A DNA stretch of 38,922 nucleotides from positions 1 to 38,922 of the forward strand of contig CAWIVH010000004.1 in the NCBI GenBank assembly GCA_963839475.1, written 5' to 3'. Numbering within the stretch: position 1 is the first letter of the stretch; every line of letters starts with the position of its first letter. Source of the stretch: CAWIVH01 sp963839475 (GTDB lineage: Bacteria; Acidobacteriota; UBA6911). A model generated the notes under the pieces. That model saw nothing but the letters and a program-made list of their open reading frames with translations, was not told the DNA's origin and ran no database searches. Shown here piece by piece: positions 7,952 to 16,139 of the stretch. Both the position numbers and the translations under genes were made by a program.

Positions 7952-9052
7952 ATGAAAAATCTGCTGGCCCTGTCAATCCTACAATCTATCAATCTGATCG
8001 TTTTCTCCTTCTTCAATCGGGGGGCAGGAATACGGATCCTTCTACTCCGTCACCAGCTCGCTGTGTACAAGCGCAAATCCAAGAAACCGACGCTCCGAAA
8101 CAGGGATCGCCTGTTCTGGTCGCTGCTATCAAGAATCTGGTATGACTGGGCCTCCGAGCTGATCTTAGTGAAACCCGAGACCGTGATTCGATGGAGGAAT
8201 CGGAAATTCGGGGAGTTCTGGCGAAAGAAATCACAAAGCAAGTCGGGCAGGCCAACTATAGCCAAGGAACACATCGCATTCATCCGGAGGATCTCCTCGG
8301 ATCATCCTGAGTATGGCGAGGATCGCATTGCCTTGGAGCTGGAGGTGAAATTTGGCATTCATCACGCCAGTTCCACCGTTCGGAGATACATGGTAGAGAG
8401 ACGTCCCGGGACCACAGACTCCCAAACCTGGAGAAACTTTTTGAAGAACCAAGCCAAGGCTATATGGTGCTGCGATTTTTTTGTGCAGCAGACCGTTGGA
8501 TTTCGGGTCCTGTATGTGTTCGTCGTCATGGAGCTTGCAAGCCGCAAGGTCCTGCATTTCCACATAACGGATCAGCCAACACTTGAGTGGACAGAACAAC
8601 AGCTCCGTAACGCTTGCTTTGACTCACAGCCCAAGTGCCTGCTTCACGACAACGATGGGAAATTCGGACAATTCGGCCGGCCGCGTCGGCTTGAAATTGA
8701 AGGAAAATCGATCTCGTGTCGATCGGCATTCGATGTGTGGCTCCGGCGGGAAATGGGGATCCGGGGAATAGCGACTCCATATCGCGCACCGAATGCGGCG
8801 GCCCATATAGAACGGCTCATCGGGACACTTCGCCGGGAATGCCTCGACCGGATGCTGATTTGGAATGAAGGTCACCTTCGGTGCGTGCTCAAAGAATTCG
8901 TCAATTGGTACAATCACGGTCGAGTGAATCAAGCATTGAACGGAATACCGGATCCGGATCCGAAGCTCGCTGGGCCGAAACCGGTGAATGGCAAACTGGT
9001 GGCGATTCCTGTGCTGAATGGCCTGCATCACGATTATCGATTGGCGGCATAA
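7952..9052 (+). CDS. Transposase with integrase (rve) catalytic core
   Basis: 366 residues. An N-terminal helical/HTH region (RHQLAVYKRKS, then PETVIRWRNRKF) is followed by the retroviral-integrase-like catalytic domain. The acidic triad candidates are the D of CCDFFV (~173), the D of LLHDNDGKFG (~233) and the E of HIERLIGTLRRECLDR (~284). It resembles the IS481/IS3-like 'integrase core domain' proteins abundant in Acidobacteriota. The frame is intact. It starts 46 bases after the ISL3 transposase stop in the same direction but is a different family; I could not identify its terminal repeats. The ATG has no strong ribosome-binding site. Confidence 0.8.
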   Translation: MKNLLALSILQSINLIVFSFFNRGAGIRILLLRHQLAVYKRKSKKPTLRNRDRLFWSLLSRIWYDWASELILVKPETVIRWRNRKFGEFWRKKSQSKSGRPTIAKEHIAFIRRISSDHPEYGEDRIALELEVKFGIHHASSTVRRYMVERRPGTTDSQTWRNFLKNQAKAIWCCDFFVQQTVGFRVLYVFVVMELASRKVLHFHITDQPTLEWTEQQLRNACFDSQPKCLLHDNDGKFGQFGRPRRLEIEGKSISCRSAFDVWLRREMGIRGIATPYRAPNAAAHIERLIGTLRRECLDRMLIWNEGHLRCVLKEFVNWYNHGRVNQALNGIPDPDPKLAGPKPVNGKLVAIPVLNGLHHDYRLAA

Positions 9053-9227
9053 TTATCGTTGTACTACTTCTGCCCGTAGTCGATTCAAGCAGCGTACTGA
9101 CCAAGTGTCGGAACCACTGGCACCATTAGACTCATCGCTATTTGTTTTGGGCTCTTCAGAGTCAGAAGCAATAAACGGATATCTGCCCCAAATGCCCAGC
9201 TGTTGAATTTTGCGGTCAAACCCTATT

Positions 9228-9542
9228 TTCGCGGACCACGAGCAGTCTGGTGTGGAGGCAGTGCGCTTGCCGCCGCGCTCGCCCAACTTGAATCCGCCTC
9301 TCGAACGATTCATGCGCTCCGTGAAGGAGGAGTGCCTCGAGCGCATGCTCTTCTTTGGGGAGAGATCACTGCAGAACGCTGTGGCCGATTTCCTGGTTCA
9401 TTATCATCAAGAGAGAAACCATCAGGGACTCAACAACCGGCTGATACAGCCGGGCAAAGAAGTGGGCCGTACTGCCGGTGACGTGGCGTGCCGGGAACGA
9501 CTGGGTGGGATGCTGCGTTACTACCTCCGACAGGCTGCTTGA
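9228..9542 (+). pseudogene. C-terminal fragment of rve-type transposase
   Basis: About 104 residues matching only the last part of the catalytic domain (VRLPPRSPNLNPPLERFMRS, KEECLERM, ERNHQGLNNRLI). It is closely related to the end of the broken transposase at 11615-12696, so both come from the same IS type. The two upstream catalytic acids are missing. The break lies near 9228 and the preceding 170 bp are unrelated. Downstream, ATGAGGTGTGTGCAA is shared with sequence after the second copy and may mark the IS end. Confidence 0.75.
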
Positions 9543-9913
9543 CCTGCCAGTTCAGAATTGACGCCGGGCGCCGTGCCGCGTCGCGCGCGGCATGAGGTGT
9601 GTGCAACTGACACGCCCCAGGTCCACCACCGAGTAGAGAAGAGCATAACCTGCCCAGGGACTGAACGGAATCTGGTTCCCGCCCCGTTGCTGCCGACAGA
9701 GATCACGGCACTTTGTCGACTCTAACGATCGAAGAGAGGCTCATTTGCCGCAAGTCCGAGTTTCTTCACCAAACGGGATGTATCCAGCCGATATGCTGTC
9801 CCGGATTCGAAGTCTCATCCTGCTGGGAGCACCCGTTCCGTTTTGCGCAAATGTACCGATTCGAGGAAATGCTGCAGATCAACCAGACCGGTTTCACATT
9901 CTGCTATTGGTTT
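9543..9913. other. Intergenic: IS-derived tail and gene remnant
   Basis: The first ~70 bp is the probable right end of the truncated IS (ATGAGGTGTGTGCAA near 9592-9606, also found near 12742). The remainder, up to the convergent FG-GAP gene, has no supported gene. Confidence 0.4.
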
Positions 9914-11218
9914 TCAGTTGCCTGTCGCTATCGCCGAAATTTCTTCCTCTCCGGAAGCTCCCGTTCTTTTCCAAAGCGAATTGAGAATAGAGGAAGATTC
10001 ATTGAAACTAAAAACTTCCAGATAGGTCGATCCCGGCACCCCTGTTCCGGAACCTCGGCCGGCCGCAACCAGCTCGATTATTCCATCACCGTTGACATCT
10101 GCTATCACGATTTTACTGATAACAATAGCGGGATTGGAGTTCAGACTGGTGGAGACAACCCTTCCAGTACTCGGCGATATAATATCTATCTTATCAGTCG
10201 TCCCATCGGAAGTCCCCAAGTATCCAATCGCTATTTCATCACCGGAATCATTTTTAATAATATTTCCCATCGCCAGTGGTTTGGGGCCAGGGAAACCTTG
10301 CTCCCGCACGAGAATTGTAGTTCTCGAAGCGAAGCTGTTCCCGTCAAATGACCAGCCACATAGAAAGATGCTGTTGTATGAATTTGTGGCCACACTCCAG
10401 ATCGAATCAGTAAGGGCATTTCCATTGGAATCCCCGATTACCAGCTGACTCCACATTATATAGGGAGCAGTTGATGCACTACTGATAGGTGGCGAAAGCT
10501 CTCTGTTGTTGTCCACGCCAAACGCCATCAGAATAGATGTGTTGACCGGTTGTGACTTATCGCTGACATTAGTTATCACGGTTGGAACTCCACCAAAGGA
10601 CCCGGCAGCGAGCGAAATCGGGGCATATTTCGAAGTATCGAAAGTGAACCAGCTGGTTTTTGTTAATGTAAAATTACCCTTGGCATCCCTTGCTTCATTA
10701 AATACAAAGACGGCCAATTCCTGTTTCGTCAGTGCGACTACTCCTTTATCACCGTCGGGGAAAACTACTGCCTTTAGCTTCGCAGAATTTCCGATCGAAT
10801 CTATCATTGAGTTCTCTAGCGAATAATAGGTCGTCGCCCATAGGCCGGGAAATCCCGCGATATTAGTGCCAGTGCCCTTGCGGTATACATTCAAGAAGTT
10901 TTGATAGCTGACATTTTTTCGGCCGATGCTGCAAATGGCTGAAGTTATCAATTCGTCCTGGCCGTCTTTGTCTATGTCAACAAACACCAGATCACCATAT
11001 CGGGTTGTATTGATAGCCCATGTTTGTCGTACACTGCCCGTGAGGATTCCGGTCAAATCCCAAAGACGCAAATTGGATGAAATGTCCTCGGTTGCCAGGG
11101 CCGGGTGAGATATATCAAAGAGTCCGGGCGCGGGAACAGGTTTGCCGGCTGCGTGCAACATGACTATGCAGGTAAGGAAAGCAATTGTCGATTTAAAGAG
11201 CTGGGATCCTCTAGGCAT
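9914..11218 (-). CDS. Secreted FG-GAP/VCBS-repeat protein
   Basis: 434 residues from ATG 11218, chosen because GGAGG lies 5 bases upstream and a signal peptide follows directly (MPRGSQ, then a hydrophobic stretch to HAAG); an upstream in-frame start at 11263 is rejected. At least two calcium-binding-type FG-GAP motifs are visible (VDIDKDGQDELI and IADVNGDGIIELVA), with further blade-like repeats between, consistent with a beta-propeller exported to the periplasm or surface. The end is abrupt (EISAIATGN), where such repeats usually continue into another DxDxDG motif, so the C terminus may have been lost when the neighbouring IS debris arrived. The gene is visibly more AT-rich than its neighbours, which suggests separate transfer. 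Confidence 0.75.
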   Translation of the reverse strand: MPRGSQLFKSTIAFLTCIVMLHAAGKPVPAPGLFDISHPALATEDISSNLRLWDLTGILTGSVRQTWAINTTRYGDLVFVDIDKDGQDELITSAICSIGRKNVSYQNFLNVYRKGTGTNIAGFPGLWATTYYSLENSMIDSIGNSAKLKAVVFPDGDKGVVALTKQELAVFVFNEARDAKGNFTLTKTSWFTFDTSKYAPISLAAGSFGGVPTVITNVSDKSQPVNTSILMAFGVDNNRELSPPISSASTAPYIMWSQLVIGDSNGNALTDSIWSVATNSYNSIFLCGWSFDGNSFASRTTILVREQGFPGPKPLAMGNIIKNDSGDEIAIGYLGTSDGTTDKIDIISPSTGRVVSTSLNSNPAIVISKIVIADVNGDGIIELVAAGRGSGTGVPGSTYLEVFSFNESSSILNSLWKRTGASGEEEISAIATGN

Positions 11219-11363
11219 GGGAACCTCCGCTGTGTTGTTGATTGGTCCGGGCATCCACCACAAAGCAAAACTGATTTTTCACGGAGAAGTGCCTTCCGGG
11301 AATAAATGTCCGATTCACACCTCCTGGGGGGCATTGAGGCAATTTCGAATCTAGCACACGTTT

Positions 11364-11387
11364 ATTGAATTTTAATAATAATTCAAT
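11364..11387. promoter_or_regulatory. AT-rich palindrome upstream of the FG-GAP gene
   Basis: ATTGAATT (11364-11371) and AATTCAAT (11380-11387) form a perfect inverted repeat in a strongly AT-rich stretch about 150 bp upstream of the FG-GAP start. It may be an operator or a weak terminator. The rest of 11219-11614 contains no supported gene. Confidence 0.35.
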
Positions 11388-11614
11388 TGTCTATTTTTTG
11401 CTTGTCCTGAAATTAAAGAAGGGGGCGAGGCAATTCCCGGGTTTCACCATTTCCCTATCCGAACGCGATTGGCGTAGGATAACAATATTCAATCGAGCGT
11501 CAACCAGCTCTGATGACATATCTTCGCGCGAATGCCAATTGAGCCGCGTTCGACGCTTGACAGGGGGTTAGAGATTCCGGATTCTGCGGATCTTAAGCAT
11601 ACATCCGGAGGAAC

Positions 11615-12696
11615 ATGAAATCGCAGCTACACCCCTGGCAGCTCTTGCTCCTGATCCTCGCCGGCTGGATCAATTGTAGTCAACAGGCGGCCATAGAGTA
11701 CCTACTAACCGAGAACCGGATCCTCAGAGCGAAACTCGGGAAGAAGCGGATCCTCCTTGACAATAACCAGTGTCGGCGTCTGGCCCTCAAAGGCAAGGTC
11801 CTCGGGCGCGAAGCGCTTGAGCGGTTGGCCACCATCGTTACTCCGGATACGATCTTCCGTTGGCATCGCGAACTCGTTGCCAGGCACTGGGACTACAGCG
11901 GCCGGCGGAAAAGCGCCGGACGCCCCGGTGTCGCGGGGGAAATCGTTGAACTCGTCCTGCGTATGGCCCGTGTGAATCCGGCTGGGGCTATGACCGCCTC
12001 CAAGGGGCACTGGCGAATCTGGGGCACAACATCTCGGACACGGCTGTCGCCAGAATCCTCAAAGCCCACGGCATCGAGCCTGCGCCGGACCGCAGGCGCG
12101 AGACCACGTGGAAGACCTTTCTTAAGGCCCACTGGGATGTCCTGGCCTCGGTTGACTTCACCACGATCGAGGTCTGGAACAAAAGCGGCCTGACCATCTG
12201 TTACCTGCTCTTCGTCATGGAAGAGGCCACGCGGCGCATGCACTTCGCCGGATGCACCACGAATCCTGAAGAATTGTGGATGTGCCAGATCGCAAGGAAT
12301 TTGAGCGACGCCGAAGATGGATTCCTGCGCGGGAAGAATTATCTGCTGATGGATCGCGACGCAAAGTTCTCCAAAGCGTTCCGGGACATCATGGAGCAGG
12401 CTGGTGTAAAGGCAGTACAATTGCCTCCGCGCTCTCCTAATTTGAATTCGAATCTCGAGCGCTTCATGCGATCGGCGAAGGAGGAATGCCTGGAGCGCAT
12501 GGTCTTCTTCGGGGAGAGATCACTGCAAGTTGCCACAGCCGAATTCCCGAGCCATTTTCATGCGGAACGTAACCATCAAGGTCTCGATAATCGGCTGATT
12601 GAGCCGGGGGAAGAGGTGGGCCGCACCACCGGCGACGTTTCGTGCCGGGAGCGTCTGGGTGGACTGTTGAGATACTACCGCCGCAAGGCAGCCTGA
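11615..12696 (+). pseudogene. rve-type transposase broken by a single-base frameshift
   Basis: The first frame from ATG 11615 (GGAGG 6 bases upstream) encodes the N-terminal HTH part (TPDTIFRWHRELVARHWDYS). Near 11980-11983 one base appears to be missing (AATCCGGC then TGGGGCTATGAC). In the next frame the protein continues as WGYDRLQGALANLGHNISD, then SVDFTTIEVW, LLMDRDAKFS, and ends in RYYRRKAA at 12696. All three catalytic acids (D, D, E of LERFMRSAKEECLERM) are present across the two frames. A programmed frameshift is possible in IS3-like elements, but there is no A-rich slippery run here, so I favour a mutation. Confidence 0.78.
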
Positions 12697-12942
12697 CCAG
12701 CTGTATCGGAGGTGCTGTCAGGTGCTGTGCTACCTCGCGAATGAGGTGTGTGCAAGTGGCGGCTCGCATCCTGCATCCGAGCGGAGAAGCGAACGTCGTA
12801 CGGCAACGCCGAATGCGCACGGGCTTCCGAGTGTTTGCTTTCGGCCGAGATAGCAACATCCTCCCGATCCCAAGTGAGCAACACTGGCTCACTTTCGAGT
12901 CGGCCGATATTCTTCACCATGCGGGATCGTGGTCAACCGCCT
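12697..12942. other. Intergenic region
   Basis: Contains the probable IS tail (GAGGTGTGTGCAA near 12742) and then the 3' flank of the convergent kinase gene. No gene seen. Confidence 0.4.
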
Positions 12943-15900
12943 TCATTTGGTGGGGCAGAGTCGCTTGAGTTCCTCGAAACAGTTGAGGACGAGGATCAGC
13001 TCCATCACGGGCCTCGGCTTTCTCTCTTCCAGTTTCACCATCAGGAATCGCTGACCATCCAGCGAGATGTCCCAGCTGCGGAGCAAGCTATTCCCGGCAT
13101 AGCCCGGTTGCTCAAACAACAAGCGCGGCTTGCCGGCAGAGAAATGTGTTCCGCTCTGAACGTCAACGGCATAAACCTGATCCTGTCGCCGATAGAACAG
13201 CTGTTTGCCATTCCGTGACCACAGAGGCGCGGCCCCTCCATCGTTGGATATCTGCACCTTGCCGCCGGGGCCGGAAAATTGCTGGACATATACCTCCCCG
13301 CGCCCGGACTCATTGCTTGCATAGGCTATCCATTGTCCGTCGGGTGAGAATTCGGGACACACCTCATTGAATCGGGAGCTCAGAAATGGCGTAACCTTAC
13401 GTTCAGGCATCTGAAGGATGAGAATGTTGTAACTGATGGTCGAGTCGCCTTCAACAAATGCGAGCGTTTTTCCATCCGGAGACCACGATCCGGGACCCTG
13501 ATAAATCTCGCTCTGGGTAAGCCGCTCCATCGGCGGACTTCCGTCAGCGGATTGCCAATAGATGTTCGGTTCACCCGCCTTCGACCATTCGAAGGCGAGT
13601 CGTAGGCAATCCGGGGTCCACATTACTGTGTGGGCGTAACCGTCGGAGGTCAGATTGGTGGCTGTGCCTCTATTGATGCTATAAATCCAGACCTGCCTCT
13701 TCTGGCCTAAAGTGCAATAGGCGATGCTCTGACCGTCAGGCGAAAGGCGGGGCCGATAAAAGGGAGCCTTGAAGGAGGCAATCGCTTCGGCCTTTCCCTT
13801 GTGATCCACCCATACGAGGGAGCTTTCGGAGTCCGGCATAATCCCACCCGGCGCATAAGCCATCGATCCCGAGGCCGAGAAGCTGAATTGGCCCCCTGAG
13901 GTGTTTAACGAAGTATCGCTGGCGTTTAGTGCCTGCATGATGCCGGCAACTACAGGTACAGGCTGGCCGGTGATCTCACATTTCTCCCGATCGAACGGCA
14001 CCGCCATCAGCGTCCCACGGCGAAGAAAAACCATATGACCGGTGCCGACGTATCGGGCATCGGCTGCATCCTCCAGCAATATTCGCCACTTCCGCGTAGT
14101 GAGGTTCATCACTGCTACAAGGGGGTCGAGACCAAAGGACTGCTTCATGATCGTAAAGAGGATCCCTTTGCCGGCCGGCAGGCAGTGGGGCAGTCGGTGA
14201 CCGGATTCCCCCTTCGACCTGTCTGGTGATGTCAACGTCTCGGGCTTGCCGCCATTGGCAGACACTCGCGATAGACCATATACCCCGCGAGGTGCAAAGA
14301 CGATCTGATTGTCATCACCCCAGCTCGCGCCGAAGGTCAACCACGCGTCACACAACTGAGTTGGAACCCCGCCATCCACCGGCACCTTCATCAGCTTGCT
14401 GTCTGCCCAGAACCCGATCCAGCGGTCATCGGGAGAGAGGAACGGACTGACACCGCCTTCCGTTCCGGAAATGGGTTTGGCTTCCATTTGGTCCAGCTTC
14501 CGCAAAAAGAGGCGAGGCTTGTCCTGCAGCGTCGGATTCTCCTTGATGGCACTGTAGACAATGAACCGTCCGTCGCTGGAGATCGCCATTGCGGTGCGGG
14601 TTGGCTGGTCAAAGCCGTTCGGTGGCCGGTCTCGCATTCCAGTGAGCCAGTAACCCGCCTCCAGACTGATCTTGGTACGGACAACCGGCTGAGATATCGG
14701 CGACGCTGTGGACTTGGAGTATTTCATCACGGCGAAGCCGATCAGCACTCCAACGGCAAGGATCGCCAGAGAAGCCGCTATTAACCACCCAAATGACAGC
14801 CGTCGGGCCGGTATGGACGGTTCAGCCACCTCTTCGCCCAATTCCACGCGGGCATCTGCGATGTCATGCAGGCGGCGCTCGGGGTCTTTCTGGAGGCACC
14901 GTCGCAGCACTGATCGCACAATCGCCGGAGTTTCTGTGGGAAGCAGCATCCAGTCGGGCTCGCGAGCAATGATGGACGCGATCGTGTCCGAAACTGATTC
15001 ACCGGGAAACGGACGCCTTCCTGTCAGGCATTCGTACAGGATGCAACCGAAGGCCCAGATGTCCGCGCGTTTGTCGACAGGCTTTCCCTTAGCCTGCTCC
15101 GGGCTCATGCAGGCCGCCGTGCCGAGAATGACGCCTGTTTCGGTCATTGATTCGCTAACCACGGCCACTTCTGATTCCGAAGCCGGCTGCCGGAAGAGCG
15201 CTTTTGCCAGCCCGAAATCCAGGATCGTGGCCTTACCCTCAGGGGTGAGCTTGATGTTCGACGGCTTCAGGTCTCGGTGGATGATCCCTTTTTCATGTGC
15301 CGCTTCGAGCCCGACGGCGATCTGGCGGCAGATCTCGAGCGTCTCATCCAGCGGGATCCTCCCCTTTTTCAGTTGCTCGGCCAGCGTCTTTCCCTCGACC
15401 AGTTCCATAACCAGGAAGCGTTTACCGTCGGACTCTTCCAGGCCATAAATTGAGGCAATGTTCGGGTGATTGAGCGTGGCCAGAATCTTAGCCTCGCGTT
15501 CGAAGCGGGCCATCCGAACGGGATCCGCAGCGAAGATGTCGGGCAGCGATTTAATGGCCACATGGCGATCTAGACGTGTGTCTTTCGCAAGATATACGAC
15601 CCCCATGCCCCCTTCGCCGATCTTTTCGATAATGCTGTAATGAGCCACACTTTGACCTGCCAGGCTCTCGGCTATCGCCTTTCCCTGATCCTTGGCCATG
15701 ACGTGCGCTGCTACTTCCATGGCGGGAGCCTTCATGAAACCGTCGGCTTTCCTTTGCTGCGCCAGCAGGGTCTCAACCTCTTTGCGCAGTGAGTCGTCTC
15801 CGCCGCAGGCTTCATTGAGAAAGCTCTCCTGCTCGTCCGGACCACATTCAAGCGCCGAGCTGTAGATTCGCTTGACCCGCTCCCACCGTTCTGGATCCAT
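12943..15900 (-). CDS. Transmembrane Ser/Thr kinase with PD40 propeller (kinase 1)
   Basis: 985 residues. An acidobacterial-type N-terminal helical region (MDPERWERVKRIY, then LRKEVETLL; 1-85) precedes a PknB-like kinase. Glycine loop GEGGMG 95-100, Lys117, HRDLKPSN from 208 (catalytic Asp210), DFG 228-230, and MSPEQ at ~265. One membrane span lies at about 371-392. The ~590-residue C-terminal part holds TolB/WD40-like PD40 blades (repeated SPDGxxIAF), presumably outside the membrane. The motif before MSPEQ is GTAAC rather than the usual GTxxY. It lies downstream of kinase 2 on the same strand, but its 5' flank shows no resemblance to the shared kinase leader and its C terminus (ELKRLCPTK) lacks the ENFR/DNFR ending of the others. 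Confidence 0.92.
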   Translation of the reverse strand: MDPERWERVKRIYSSALECGPDEQESFLNEACGGDDSLRKEVETLLAQQRKADGFMKAPAMEVAAHVMAKDQGKAIAESLAGQSVAHYSIIEKIGEGGMGVVYLAKDTRLDRHVAIKSLPDIFAADPVRMARFEREAKILATLNHPNIASIYGLEESDGKRFLVMELVEGKTLAEQLKKGRIPLDETLEICRQIAVGLEAAHEKGIIHRDLKPSNIKLTPEGKATILDFGLAKALFRQPASESEVAVVSESMTETGVILGTAACMSPEQAKGKPVDKRADIWAFGCILYECLTGRRPFPGESVSDTIASIIAREPDWMLLPTETPAIVRSVLRRCLQKDPERRLHDIADARVELGEEVAEPSIPARRLSFGWLIAASLAILAVGVLIGFAVMKYSKSTASPISQPVVRTKISLEAGYWLTGMRDRPPNGFDQPTRTAMAISSDGRFIVYSAIKENPTLQDKPRLFLRKLDQMEAKPISGTEGGVSPFLSPDDRWIGFWADSKLMKVPVDGGVPTQLCDAWLTFGASWGDDNQIVFAPRGVYGLSRVSANGGKPETLTSPDRSKGESGHRLPHCLPAGKGILFTIMKQSFGLDPLVAVMNLTTRKWRILLEDAADARYVGTGHMVFLRRGTLMAVPFDREKCEITGQPVPVVAGIMQALNASDTSLNTSGGQFSFSASGSMAYAPGGIMPDSESSLVWVDHKGKAEAIASFKAPFYRPRLSPDGQSIAYCTLGQKRQVWIYSINRGTATNLTSDGYAHTVMWTPDCLRLAFEWSKAGEPNIYWQSADGSPPMERLTQSEIYQGPGSWSPDGKTLAFVEGDSTISYNILILQMPERKVTPFLSSRFNEVCPEFSPDGQWIAYASNESGRGEVYVQQFSGPGGKVQISNDGGAAPLWSRNGKQLFYRRQDQVYAVDVQSGTHFSAGKPRLLFEQPGYAGNSLLRSWDISLDGQRFLMVKLEERKPRPVMELILVLNCFEELKRLCPTK

Positions 15901-16139
15901 CGCTCTCAGCCCCGTCGCTCAGCCAGCTTCACAGCCGCACCTTCGCCCATTTCCGGTCCCTCTGGATGTTTTAATATGAAATCTGCACCAGCTTGGCCGC
16001 ATCCTCACTGGTAGAGATTTCGGAGTGTTCGGTACAATCGCGAAATTTCCATTTGGAACAGTGAATCTCAATCCCTGCAAGCACATTTGCCTTCCCGTTG
16101 CTGAATTGAAATTCGTGGATCGGATTTCCCTAAACGCCG

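Noticed and set aside
11975..11990. Programmed frameshift in the transposase
   Set aside because: No slippery A-run or downstream structure at the frame switch; a one-base deletion is simpler.
14708..15448. 246-codon + strand frame opposite kinase 1
   Set aside because: Antisense shadow of the kinase catalytic domain.
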